Assembly (NCBI RefSeq): GCF_005576615.1
Contig: NZ_CP040331.1
Location: forward strand, 372,001-436,000
Direction of reading: 5' to 3'
Origin: Natrinema versiforme
Lineage (GTDB): Archaea; Halobacteriota; Halobacteria; Halobacteriales; Natrialbaceae
DNA: 64,000 bases
Under the pieces are notes generated by a model that made no database searches, had not been told where the DNA came from, and saw nothing but the letters and a program-made list of their open reading frames with translations. The position numbers and the translations under genes are program-made. Positions 1 to 8,126 of this stretch are shown here, one piece after another; position 1 is the first letter of the stretch, and each line of letters starts with the position of its first letter.

Positions 1-16
1 GCGCAGTCGGGCGCGA

Positions 17-216
17 CGTGTGACGTTATCACACGCAGCGCTATCAATCTCGTGGCCCGCGGGTTCACTCGAAATCTGGTGTGTTGAAAACGCCACGAAC
101 GGCGCAGGGGAGTGCAAATGCCCGCTCGCGGCGTACTGGGGATGTCGCGCATGTGGAGACGCGACAGGCGAACGGATGCGTGCTGGCCTGTTGAATCTCG
201 TGCCAACAAGGATTGG
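17..216 (+). ncRNA. Candidate structured ncRNA, copy A
   Basis: This stretch has no convincing gene and is homologous to 20361-20538. The shared core runs from 41 to 216. Visible helices are a 7-bp stem at 143-149/160-166 (TGTCGCG/CGCGACA), a GAGTG/CGCTC stem starting near 109, a GGTG/CGCC stem around the conserved TGTTGAAAA loop near 85, and an AATCT/GGATT stem near 194-215. Compared with copy B, paired positions change together or to wobble pairs while the 143-166 loop differs completely, which is what a conserved RNA structure predicts. A further hairpin, CGTGTGA/TCACACG, lies at 17-35. Strand is assigned from the GNRA-like and A-rich loops and is not certain. Identity is unknown; a HEARO/omega-RNA-type element is one possibility. 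The copy ends about 30 nt before an inverted repeat upstream of parA. Confidence 0.6.
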
Positions 217-245
217 CCTACTCTGCCCAATTGGTTTTACTGACG

Positions 246-289
246 AGTAATACTGTCCAAGCATACTGGGTTGTTTGAACAGTATTACT
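246..289. promoter_or_regulatory. 11-bp inverted repeat upstream of parA
   Basis: AGTAATACTGT at 246-256 is perfectly mirrored by ACAGTATTACT at 279-289, with a 22-bp spacer. It ends 14 nt before the TATA-like box of the parA-like gene. The position and dyad symmetry fit an operator for the partition operon or a small centromere-like site. I saw no further copies in the window, so a multi-copy parS array is not supported. Confidence 0.5.
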
Positions 290-301
290 GGCTTGTCTGC
301 C

Positions 302-310
302 GAGTATTTA
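302..310 (+). promoter_or_regulatory. TATA-like box of the parA operon
   Basis: The AT-rich stretch GTATTTAT lies 29-37 nt upstream of the ATG at 339. This is the spacing of an archaeal TATA box for a leaderless or nearly leaderless transcript, and it supports ATG 339 over the upstream GTG at 312. Confidence 0.4.
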
Positions 311-338
311 TGTGGGGTTAGAACGACACTCTGCCTGT

Positions 339-1205
339 ATGATACCATACACGGTGTACTCGGAGGCCGGCGGCGTTGGCAAGACCACAATCTCCGGGGG
401 ATTACTCCGAGCGCACGTCGAACGAGGGCAGAAAACGTTGGGAATCGATATGGACCCACAAGACGGCGGGTTGACCCACCACTACGGCCTTGACGAGGAT
501 AAAGCGAACCCGGATGCAGACAACCTCGCGTTGCACATGATCGACCGCGGAAAAGGACCACTCGAGGACTTAATTCGCACAAGCGAGGGAATCGATATCA
601 TTCCGAGCCACAATATGCTCGGCAACCTCCGGGATCTACTCAAGAAGGCCGCTGACCTGCAGGATGAAATGGGTGCGGGAGACAACGAGTTTGTCAAAGA
701 GAAACGGTTGCGCGAAGTACTGGTTGAGGCGGGTATACCCGAGAAATACGATGTCATTGTGATTGACCCGCCAGCGTCGCAAGGGCAACATCTCTACAAT
801 TCCGTCTACGCGACGGGCAACCTCCTCATCCCGTTCGAACCATCCCCGAAGGGCGAGCAAAGCGTGAAAGGTCTCCGAGACGTTATCAACGGACTCGAGG
901 ACGAACTCGGAGATATTGACGTGGGCGTGATCGGCACCGTCCCGAACAATTTCAGTGGGACGAATATCAATCAGAAATATCTCGATATACTCGAGGATGA
1001 AGAACTCCCGATCGCGCCCGTGTCGATCGGCGAACGCGGGTCCATGCTCGGCGAAGCCTGGGACAATCAGGTATCGATCTACGAGTTGGCAGAGAACGAT
1101 GCGTACCGCGACCTCCGAGACTACGAGCAACCGACCCTCGAGAAATTCGATGAACTAGCGGAGTACATCACCGAACAGTTCGCAGCAACCGAGGCTACAG
1201 CATGA
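339..1205 (+). CDS. ParA/Soj-like partition ATPase
   Basis: This 288-aa protein belongs to the ParA/MinD-type P-loop ATPases that segregate plasmids or chromosomes by ATP-dependent dimerisation on DNA. A Walker A motif (EAGGVGKTT) lies at residues 9-17, the A' region (GIDMDPQDGG) near residue 35, and Walker B (DVIVIDPP) near residue 140. The usual signature lysine of the deviant Walker A (KGGVGKT) is replaced by alanine here, which is atypical. ATG 339 is preferred over GTG 312 because it places the P-loop at the usual distance from the N-terminus and fits the TATA box at 302-310. The gene overlaps the next one by 4 nt (ATGA), so the two are probably translated together. It suggests that this region maintains a plasmid-like replicon. 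Confidence 0.88.
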   Translation: MIPYTVYSEAGGVGKTTISGGLLRAHVERGQKTLGIDMDPQDGGLTHHYGLDEDKANPDADNLALHMIDRGKGPLEDLIRTSEGIDIIPSHNMLGNLRDLLKKAADLQDEMGAGDNEFVKEKRLREVLVEAGIPEKYDVIVIDPPASQGQHLYNSVYATGNLLIPFEPSPKGEQSVKGLRDVINGLEDELGDIDVGVIGTVPNNFSGTNINQKYLDILEDEELPIAPVSIGERGSMLGEAWDNQVSIYELAENDAYRDLRDYEQPTLEKFDELAEYITEQFAATEATA

Positions 1206-1618
1206 AAACAGGCACGACCGATCCGTTTGCGAACGACGACGAGGACGAACAGACAGAACAAACAGACAGTAGTGACAGTCAGACTGACGAGTCAGACTCG
1301 ACCGAACCGTCCGACAGTACGACGGACCAATCCGGCGAGAATCAGTCGCCGTCTGGCAGTAATACCAGACAGTTTGACCGGTCAGACTTACCAAGAATGG
1401 TCGGCCGAGAGAAAGTCAAAGATGATCGCGAGGACGTGCATCAACTGTTCGTCTACGATGACACCGACACGAAAGAGGAGGAGGCCCGGTATGATCTGAA
1501 ACAGCGGTTCGACGACAAGCTCTACAAGCTCGACGCCCGGGAAGCGATCTATCTGGCTGGGATGCAGAACTTAGACGATGCCGAAGAGATCCTCCGCGAG
1601 TGGGGACAGGATTTCTGA
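1202..1618 (+). CDS. Small acidic partner of the ParA-like protein
   Basis: The product has 138 aa. Residues 1-60 are a low-complexity acidic Asp/Ser/Thr/Gln tract, and residues 70-138 look helical and charged (for example REKVKDDREDVHQLFVYDD and the terminal EEILREWGQDF). The start codon overlaps the parA stop (ATGA at 1202-1205), so the pair is an operon. By position it takes the place of ParB, but no ParB N-terminal motif or helix-turn-helix is evident. Archaeal plasmids often pair ParA with an unrelated small protein; that this one binds DNA or ParA is inference. The acidic tract is extreme even for a haloarchaeal protein. Confidence 0.75.
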   Translation: MKTGTTDPFANDDEDEQTEQTDSSDSQTDESDSTEPSDSTTDQSGENQSPSGSNTRQFDRSDLPRMVGREKVKDDREDVHQLFVYDDTDTKEEEARYDLKQRFDDKLYKLDAREAIYLAGMQNLDDAEEILREWGQDF

Positions 1619-1677
1619 TAGGTTCGGGTCTTTTTCACCGACTCGAGCGGATAGCCGGGAAGAATTGGTACGTGCTT

Positions 1678-1788
1678 TTAACCGGACAATAGCTTACGCA
1701 CACCGAAGTATCCCAACACACCATAGGCGGGCATGGTGGTTAGGATTCCTGATATCAGTACGGCCATGACAATTAATTCTGTTGCCAT
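1678..1788 (-). CDS. Tiny membrane protein (36 aa)
   Basis: Reading the minus strand from the ATG at 1788 gives a 36-aa protein with one long hydrophobic segment (starting MATELIVMAVLISGILTT) followed by a short basic tail (VRKLLSG). It looks like a single-pass membrane peptide. It is convergent with the ParA partner gene and lies 92 nt downstream of another tiny membrane protein on the same strand. Function is unknown. Very small genes like this are common in haloarchaeal virus and plasmid modules, but the call rests only on the hydrophobic profile and the neighbouring gene. Confidence 0.4.
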   Translation of the reverse strand: MATELIVMAVLISGILTTMPAYGVLGYFGVRKLLSG

Positions 1789-1880
1789 ACCGATAGACAC
1801 GACGTTCCCCTATTTCAATTATCAAGGTGGGGGTGGGGTGTATCGAATCATCAAAAAGCTAATCCACTGGCCGGCTGGTT

Positions 1881-2039
1881 CTACCACTCGATAACCTCCA
1901 TGCCGCCCTCGGGACCGTCGTCACCCTTGTCACCGTCGTCCTCGAGCGCGTTGCCGAGACGCTTAGCTACGGAAATGATACCCGCACTAATCGCACCGCC
2001 GATCGCGGTCACAACAATCCCGAGTAGTATTTTTATCAT
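1881..2039 (-). CDS. Small membrane-anchored acidic protein (52 aa)
   Basis: The minus-strand ORF from ATG 2039 encodes a 52-aa protein. Residues 1-20 form a hydrophobic, glycine-rich membrane segment (MIKILLGIVVTAIGGAISAG), followed by a short amphipathic stretch and an acidic Gly/Asp-rich tail ending in VIEW. A TATA-like CTTAAG lies about 30 nt upstream (near 2066-2071), fitting a leaderless start. The composition (hydrophobic N-terminus, acidic soluble tail) is that of a real haloarchaeal protein. It may be co-transcribed with the 36-aa protein at 1678-1788. No family recognised. Confidence 0.5.
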   Translation of the reverse strand: MIKILLGIVVTAIGGAISAGIISVAKRLGNALEDDGDKGDDGPEGGMEVIEW

Positions 2040-2253
2040 ACAACTCGACTCGCGGACGAACCTCTCTTAAGGGTGGCGGGGGTCTGTACCCGGTCGCTTG
2101 AGACCTGCTTAGACGGTCTGCTACCACCGATAACCACCCAAACCAACTTAGTCGCGCTTAGTCTGTCGAACGAACAGTCGACCCGCTGGCCGACCGAGGA
2201 ATAACCCATCTGTCGGCGGATTCTTTATCTGACTGTTCTCCGAATTGTCTCTT

Positions 2254-2580
2254 ATGGCGACCCCGGTCGATTCAGTCCACTATACCGGCACCAACTACGA
2301 GGGCCGGTTCGGGCAGTTATGCAAGTATATCCCGTTTCTCGACGCAAGTGCGCCGGATGGATGGGTTGTGATGAAACGGTCGTTTGAGGGCACAATCTGG
2401 CTGCACCTCGAGACCGATATCACGATCCACTGCCAGAAGTCGGCCGATGGATGGAACGTGACGCTCGTCGATAATCACACCGGTACAAAATACCGCGCAC
2501 TCCCAACGAACGCGAACCGATGGAACGCCTACGGTGCGATCCGATCGTTCTTCGACGGCGAACCGCTACTGCCAGCGTAG
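2254..2580 (+). CDS. Hypothetical protein (108 aa)
   Basis: This is a compact 108-aa protein with aromatic and beta-rich composition (GWVVMKRSFEGTIWLHLETD, later WNVTLVDNHTGTKY) and no membrane segment or recognisable motif. ATG 2254 is chosen over the TTG at 2245 because no ribosome-binding site favours the latter, and an AT-rich box (CTTTATC, 2222-2228) lies about 26 nt upstream. It is followed after 52 nt by another small gene on the same strand. I do not recognise the family. Confidence 0.6.
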   Translation: MATPVDSVHYTGTNYEGRFGQLCKYIPFLDASAPDGWVVMKRSFEGTIWLHLETDITIHCQKSADGWNVTLVDNHTGTKYRALPTNANRWNAYGAIRSFFDGEPLLPA

Positions 2581-2632
2581 ACAGACGACGGCCCGCGACG
2601 GAACGGATTACTCACACTCGAGCGAATCCAAA

Positions 2633-2854
2633 ATGACCGAGACAACTGACGAAATCACCGAGTTCGACGCCGTCGAGGAGGACATACTCGAGGCAACTGT
2701 CTCGGACGGGACGACCTACGAATTTCCCGCATCCCACCTCCCGCAACTCAAAGGGATGTTCGACAGCCTCGAGATCGACGGCGCGGAGGTGCCGGAGTTC
2801 AACGGAACCAGTGAGAACTTTCGGGAACGGGTTTCGGCAGACGGCAGCGAGTAA
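2633..2854 (+). CDS. Small acidic hypothetical protein (73 aa)
   Basis: The 73-aa product is strongly acidic. Its middle (ILEATVSDGTTYEFPASHL) reads like a short beta-hairpin followed by a helix, and the C-terminus carries SENFRERVSADGSE. ATG 2633 is the first start at which the sequence takes on haloarchaeal protein character. It sits between the 108-aa gene and an exonuclease, all on the plus strand, so a short plasmid-encoded operon is plausible. No family recognised. Confidence 0.55.
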   Translation: MTETTDEITEFDAVEEDILEATVSDGTTYEFPASHLPQLKGMFDSLEIDGAEVPEFNGTSENFRERVSADGSE

Positions 2855-2932
2855 CCACTGCTCGAATATGTCAGTTTTATTATCTTGTGACCGGCGTGAT
2901 TTATAGTTGATAATCACGATAGAGAGAACGTC

Positions 2933-3655
2933 ATGTCTACTGGACGATTTGCGTTCGATATCGAGACGATCAATCCGCAACTCGAGACCGGTGAGGAACC
3001 CAGCGATTACCAAGACCCGGGACAATTCGAACTGTTCTCGCTGTGCTGTGCCTATCAGCCCGATCCCGACGCGGAGATCGAACACGAGGTATTCTTCCGG
3101 GAGGGCCGCGATCCCGAGTCGGAACTCGAGTTGGTCGATCGCACGCTTGAGTGGGTCCTCGAGCACCAGGGTGACACGGTCATCACGTACAACGGCGACT
3201 ATTTCGATTTCACGCAGTTTGTCGGGCGCACTCGCCGTGCAACCGAGGCTGCCGAGGCGAACAGATCAATCCTCGATCGAGCCGAGCAGTGGGTCCATAC
3301 GGCCGATAGTGTCGATCTGAAACACGATTCATGGGACCACTTCGGCGACTACACCTCTTTCGAGGAAACGTGTGAGTACTGTGACGTCCAGGTCCCACGA
3401 ACGATGCTTTCAGAGTACGATGTTGATACCGACGATTACCCCGAACATCGGGACACGGCCGATGCGATGAAACCGTATTTCCTCGGCGGCGATGTGCCGG
3501 TCGTCGGTGAGCGGTATCTCGATTTACTTGAGGCCGGTGCGACGGAAACAAAGACGTTCCGAGAGATGCACCGGATGCTCGAGCACTACGCGGTGACTGA
3601 CGTGGTGCCGCTGTTCGAACTCGCTGACTCGCGACCGTTTACGGAGTACGTCTAG
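2933..3655 (+). CDS. DEDDy-type 3'-5' exonuclease domain protein
   Basis: The 240-aa protein has the three exonuclease motifs of the DnaQ/PolB-proofreading fold: Exo I with D9 and E11 (FAFDIETINP), Exo II with N87 and D89/D92 (ITYNGDYFDF), and Exo III with Y219 and D223 (YAVTDVV). The acidic residues bind two metal ions that hydrolyse the 3' terminal phosphodiester. No polymerase domain follows, so it is a stand-alone RNase H-like exonuclease, perhaps serving plasmid replication or repair. The haloarchaeal composition is normal and the frame is intact. Whether the natural substrate is DNA or RNA cannot be read from the sequence. Confidence 0.75.
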   Translation: MSTGRFAFDIETINPQLETGEEPSDYQDPGQFELFSLCCAYQPDPDAEIEHEVFFREGRDPESELELVDRTLEWVLEHQGDTVITYNGDYFDFTQFVGRTRRATEAAEANRSILDRAEQWVHTADSVDLKHDSWDHFGDYTSFEETCEYCDVQVPRTMLSEYDVDTDDYPEHRDTADAMKPYFLGGDVPVVGERYLDLLEAGATETKTFREMHRMLEHYAVTDVVPLFELADSRPFTEYV

Positions 3656-3798
3656 GACTCTCATCTACTGCAACCGTCCCAAAGCCCTATCCTCGCGGCC
3701 GATGAGCCACCGTATGGGCCCGGCCGGACGACAAGCCGTCTCGCGTACCACCTCCTTTCGTGCGATGGATTCACGGCACTACAGTCCCGACTCTCTCC

Positions 3799-4033
3799 TA
3801 TGCCCGAATCCAGAACCCAACGCTTCACTGAAGACCAGTTAGTCTTCCCAATGCTTCGCCAGGCGTTCGGGTACTCACTCCGCCCACAACCGAAACAGTA
3901 CGCACTGGGAGGTTGCCCGCAATCTTGAAGCCAACAAACGACTGCTGAAGTACGTACTTGAACCATACGACAATGCCTGGTCAGTCCACTACGGTAAGAA
4001 AGGGACTCCATTTTCGGATAAAACCTCACCGTA
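3799..4033 (+). pseudogene. Unrecognised gene remnant
   Basis: Two short in-family-looking segments are visible on the plus strand: one from ATG 3799 (begins MPESRTQRFTEDQLVFPMLR) that stops after 42 codons, and one in another frame near 3920-4033 (contains NLEANKRLLKYVLEPYDNAW). They read like pieces of one protein broken by a frameshift or deletion. I cannot assign a family. The rest of 3656-4068 shows nothing. Confidence 0.3.
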
Positions 4034-4068
4034 ACCTACTCAGGACCCCTATTAGAAGGTTGAAATAT

Positions 4069-4646
4069 CTAAGTCGAACTCTTTTTCGATATTTCCAGAA
4101 CGGTCTCAAGGGTGAAGTTAGAGAATTCTTGAGTGTCGATGCTATTCCGAACTTGGTGTGGTTGATATGGAGCCGTCTTCATATTCCGTGTTCGGACGGT
4201 TTTCAGTGGGTCCTGCAGACTGGCTTTAGCGTGTGGGTTATCCAAGTCCTCGACTGACTCTCCTTTTGGTCTAATCCAGAGTTCCCATTCAAACCCGTCA
4301 GTAAGGATGGCAACGGCGTGCACATCGAGATCGCTGTCGAGGTAATCTACCATGTCATTCCGTGCATTTTCGATCTTCTTCGGGGGTTTCACCTCCCCAA
4401 AGAACCGAACGTCGTTCTGCATTGCGACATCGATTGGGAGAGACGTAATGGCGAAGTCAGGAACACCGCTACTCCTTGGCCACCGCGCACCACTGGATAG
4501 ACGACGTCGGCTGGGGAATCATTCGGACAACCCAAGCGAAGGTGACAGAGTTGGGGTGACAACGACAGTGGCAGTGCTCTGGTGAGTCTGGCGTCTACCA
4601 CAAGATGAGGATGGTCTCGTGAAGGTTTGACTGGCAGTTGGAACAC
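4069..4646 (-). pseudogene. Frameshifted PD-(D/E)XK nuclease, third gene of the defence operon
   Basis: On the minus strand the segment encodes VVYPVVRGGQG in one frame and then SSGVPDFAITSLPIDVAMQ... in the next. Inserting one A between GGA and GTAGCGG (near 4470-4475) joins them into a continuous RGGQG-SSGVPDFAI reading. The joined product carries the nuclease hallmarks PD (VPDF) and ExK (FFGEVKPP), followed by a typical domain continuation (AILTDGFEWELWIRP). It starts about 16 nt beyond the stop of the helicase gene, in the same direction. It was probably the nuclease partner of the helicase-methyltransferase pair and is now broken; a sequencing error is the alternative. N-terminal boundary uncertain. 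Confidence 0.55.
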
Positions 4647-4661
4647 TCAGCCTGCCGGTTC

Positions 4662-7600
4662 TTAGGAGTGATCTATGTCATTGTCTGGGTTATCCATACC
4701 CATCTTACCAGTCAAGGCGACATCTACGTCTGTAATCCGTTCAGGTTCAACGAGCTCAATTTCCGACGTGAGTTTATGGTGGAGTCGCTCAATTGTCCCT
4801 ACACGACCATACCTACGTCTCCGTCTGTGAATTGTCTCAATTTGCTGCTCTGCCCAGTCACTCATCTCGTGTTCGGAAATCATTTCGATGATCTCTGCTG
4901 CCTCATCTTCTACACCCAGCTCACGGTCCGTGTTCAACACCGACTGGCAGAGTTTCTTCACCCGTGTAATCGTCCGACTTTCGGCAGCCTCCCGTTGAAG
5001 GATATCATCCTCCCAAGTACTCGGTGAACTCAAATCTTCGGCGAATGACGTCAGCACGTCGTAGGCATCTTCAGACAGGTTGTATCGCGTCGGGTCGGCA
5101 GACGCGATCGTCGTGAAAATCTCAATTTCATCTGTCGTGCGACGCGGGAACTCTGCGAAGATCATTTGTCCGGCGACCTTATCGCGCTGTAGGTTGTCCT
5201 CATCGAAAATCGTGGTTTGCCACTCCTCACGCCCGGAATTGTACGCTATAAGGACCAACGTGACGATACCCGTCTCATTCGTCTCCGGCACCACGAAGAA
5301 TTGCGGCTCGTTACGGTGTTGGACCGCATCAAGTGTCTCCTGTAAATCAGTAATGTCGATGCCATGCTCGTTACAGAACGCTCGGGCGGTTTTCCGCAGA
5401 TCATCGTATTTTGATCCAATGCCTTCCAACCGATCGTCACCGAAGTTCGCTCCGGCCTCATCCAATCGTTCATACGTCATAATCGTCTTATGCACCTGTT
5501 CTTCCGCGGTATCCAGTATTGGCGCAGCGTGCCCGAAGGTGCGTGCAATCGCCTGAATCTTCTCCTGAATCCGCTCCATCAGACCCAACTGGTCTTTGAG
5601 ATTCCCTGTCGGAACAAAATTGTAGATGAGCAGTTCGTCGTGTTGGGTAGTGATGCGGTCGATCCGCCCGATGCGTTGCTCCATCTTCATCGGGTTCCAG
5701 TGTAAGTCGTAGTTCACCAGCACCCGAGAATCCTGCAGGTTCTGCCCGACGCCGAGCACGTCCGTTGAGATGAGGATATCCACTTCCTCATCAGGCGTCA
5801 CGTTAGCATCCTGTGCATGCGGTGCAAACCGTTCTACGAGGCGTTCATCGAAGTGCCCACCACCATGGACGTACGCAACTGTGCGACCGTCCACGGTCGC
5901 TATCTGCGTACTGTCAGGATTCTCGCCCGTCAATTCCTCAAAGATGTGGTGGACAGTCGGGACGTACTGGCTGAAGATGAGAACCTTCTCGGACTCTAAC
6001 TCGCGCTGCAGGATAGACTGCAAGCGGTCTACCTTTGCGTCACGAAGCCCACCGCTCCCAGTCTCCGTCTGCAGAACTGTTTGGGCTTTTTCCCGAAGTT
6101 CAGTGAGCGCGGTTAGGTCCTCGTCGATATCCTCGATGATTTGCTGACGCTTGGATTCGCTCACCCGATCGATAGCGTCCGTGATTTCATCGAAGTTGAT
6201 ATCCTTTGCGAAGTCATCCGAGAACGTCGCGCGGATCTGGTCAACCGCTTGCTCGCGGGTGTGAGCATCGGTCAATTCTCCGCGAGCAATTTGCTGCGTG
6301 ATGCGTTCTCTCTGGATGAGCCGGTCGATAGAATCCTCGAACGCGGCGAAGCTGCTTTCCAGCCTCTTCAGCAAGTTAATCAGCATTAGCACACTTGCGT
6401 TCTGATACTCCACGATGAGTTCCTCTTCTTCGTCGCCGTCGGCGTCGTATCGGTCGGCGCTCACGTACGGGATGTTGAGCCCACCGTCCCCGTCGTCTTC
6501 CGGCCCGAGAATCGTTTCAATGATTTCTGCGTAAAGCTCGTCCAGCCGTGGGTCATCTGGCGTAACCAACCGTGGAACGCGGTCGGGAACCTTGATTTGC
6601 TCACCGCCAATCGTGATGTTGTCGTACTGGTCAAGGATGTACCGACGGTCACGGGAAATCACGACCTCACGAAGGATGGATTCAATACTCTCCTCCAACT
6701 GGTCGAGTTGGGACCGCTCGTGTGCGGAAAGTTCTTCCTCACTGCTGAGCTTGTCATAATCCCGGAACACATCCGAGGGCGTGCGACCGTGAAGCTCCAA
6801 GTCGAAGTCGTCATCGTCGGCGAAGATCTTCACGACGTTCTCGACGTCGCGGACAGAGTTCTGAATCGGTGTCGCGGTTAGCATCACGAACTTCTTTCCC
6901 CGACGACCAATGGACTGCAGTTTCGCATACCGTTGTGTCCCGGTATTTCGCATGTTGTGTGCCTCGTCAATCAACACGAGGTCCACGTTCTGCAGGCGCT
7001 GTATCTCTTGCTCGTTCAAGCGTGACAGGCCCGTGAAGCTGAGGAACATCTTCTCCGCATTCGTTGGGAATTCGCCATCCTGCTCGTCTAACAGGTCGTC
7101 CATCCACATGGATCGAAGCCGATTCGGCGCGATAATCAGGACCTCATCAAGCGATGTGGTGTACTCTTGGACGAGTGGCGCGCCGATGTAGGATTTCCCG
7201 AGGCCGACGCTATCCGCGAGGATCACACCGTTGTACTTATCGAGCGGGCGGCGAGCAGCGTGGAACGCATCCTCTTGGAACGCTGTGAGTTGCTCTTCGT
7301 ACTCGCCACGAATCTCTTCTAGGAACGTGCCGTCGCTGACTTCGTACTCAAATTGCTCGACGATGAACCGCTTCGTAGCCTCGTACGGGGAGATAGTCTC
7401 AACATCGGCAACGGGCGGCCCCTCGACTTCTGGTGGCTCTGGACCGGTGTCATCGTCATCCCCAACGACGTCACCGAACTGCGATACTTCGATTTCCTCC
7501 GCCATGTGATCTGTGTCGAATGCTTCGGCTTGCTCCCATAACTCGTCGTACCAGGTGTCCAAGTACCGGATCGTAGCGTTATCTTTCTTTTCGACGTTTA

Positions 7601-8099
7601 ACTCTACGTTCCCGTGCAGACCGCTTGCAGAAAGGTTTGAGGACCCAATGACGGCGCGACCGAGATCGATAGCGTCGGGTGGATTCCTGAACAAGTACAG
7701 TTTAGGGTGGAAGCGGGATTCGTTGTAGACCTTCACGTCTACCTTCCCGAGTTGAATGAATTCGTACAGCCGCTTCACACCGGCCTCTGCTTCGTCCTTG
7801 TCGTACTCATCGAGGCTATCGCTGAATCCGCGTTGGAGTTCTTCGATCGTCCGGTCGGACGTGTGCGTCCCGATGATGAGTTGGATATGATCAGCGTCTT
7901 TGAGGTTCTCTTTCAATAGTTCGAATCCGCCGAGGTAGAAATACCCGACCGCGATTTTCACGGTATGAGCGCGCGGTGCAAGGGCGTTCACGCGATCACC
8001 GACGTCGAACTCCTTGTTGTCGAGAACGTCAGAGTAGTCTGACCAGTCCGGTTCCTCATCGCGGTCGTCAGGTGCGGCGGGTGGCGTGGAATCCGTCAT
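4662..8099 (-). CDS. PLD-domain / SNF2-family helicase fusion (defence-type)
   Basis: The 1145-aa protein begins with a phospholipase D-like nuclease domain (residues about 40-200) with one HKD-type motif: H131 and K133 in RFHPKLYLF, then GSSNLSASGL at 152-161. A SNF2/SWI2-type ATPase follows: Walker A-like DSVGLGKS at 296-303, DEAH at 378-381, TATP at 408-411. Its C-terminal helicase lobe (about residues 700-810) includes KVLIFSQY and QRIGRIDRI. One HKD motif per chain implies dimerisation for nuclease activity. The gene starts 27 nt downstream of the methyltransferase stop and is followed by a broken nuclease gene. PLD nucleases, SNF2 helicases and adenine methylases co-occur in systems such as DISARM; this fusion is related in parts but is not a complete known locus. 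Role in restricting foreign DNA is inferred. Confidence 0.85.
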   Translation of the reverse strand: MTDSTPPAAPDDRDEEPDWSDYSDVLDNKEFDVGDRVNALAPRAHTVKIAVGYFYLGGFELLKENLKDADHIQLIIGTHTSDRTIEELQRGFSDSLDEYDKDEAEAGVKRLYEFIQLGKVDVKVYNESRFHPKLYLFRNPPDAIDLGRAVIGSSNLSASGLHGNVELNVEKKDNATIRYLDTWYDELWEQAEAFDTDHMAEEIEVSQFGDVVGDDDDTGPEPPEVEGPPVADVETISPYEATKRFIVEQFEYEVSDGTFLEEIRGEYEEQLTAFQEDAFHAARRPLDKYNGVILADSVGLGKSYIGAPLVQEYTTSLDEVLIIAPNRLRSMWMDDLLDEQDGEFPTNAEKMFLSFTGLSRLNEQEIQRLQNVDLVLIDEAHNMRNTGTQRYAKLQSIGRRGKKFVMLTATPIQNSVRDVENVVKIFADDDDFDLELHGRTPSDVFRDYDKLSSEEELSAHERSQLDQLEESIESILREVVISRDRRYILDQYDNITIGGEQIKVPDRVPRLVTPDDPRLDELYAEIIETILGPEDDGDGGLNIPYVSADRYDADGDEEEELIVEYQNASVLMLINLLKRLESSFAAFEDSIDRLIQRERITQQIARGELTDAHTREQAVDQIRATFSDDFAKDINFDEITDAIDRVSESKRQQIIEDIDEDLTALTELREKAQTVLQTETGSGGLRDAKVDRLQSILQRELESEKVLIFSQYVPTVHHIFEELTGENPDSTQIATVDGRTVAYVHGGGHFDERLVERFAPHAQDANVTPDEEVDILISTDVLGVGQNLQDSRVLVNYDLHWNPMKMEQRIGRIDRITTQHDELLIYNFVPTGNLKDQLGLMERIQEKIQAIARTFGHAAPILDTAEEQVHKTIMTYERLDEAGANFGDDRLEGIGSKYDDLRKTARAFCNEHGIDITDLQETLDAVQHRNEPQFFVVPETNETGIVTLVLIAYNSGREEWQTTIFDEDNLQRDKVAGQMIFAEFPRRTTDEIEIFTTIASADPTRYNLSEDAYDVLTSFAEDLSSPSTWEDDILQREAAESRTITRVKKLCQSVLNTDRELGVEDEAAEIIEMISEHEMSDWAEQQIETIHRRRRRYGRVGTIERLHHKLTSEIELVEPERITDVDVALTGKMGMDNPDNDIDHS

Positions 8100-8126
8100 G
8101 AGTTACAGGGGGAGAGGTAGTGTCGG

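Noticed and set aside
20-250. Open frame of 76 codons at the left edge
   Set aside because: It overlaps the structured repeat, has no haloarchaeal composition (Cys/Gly/Trp-rich) and is not conserved in frame in copy B.
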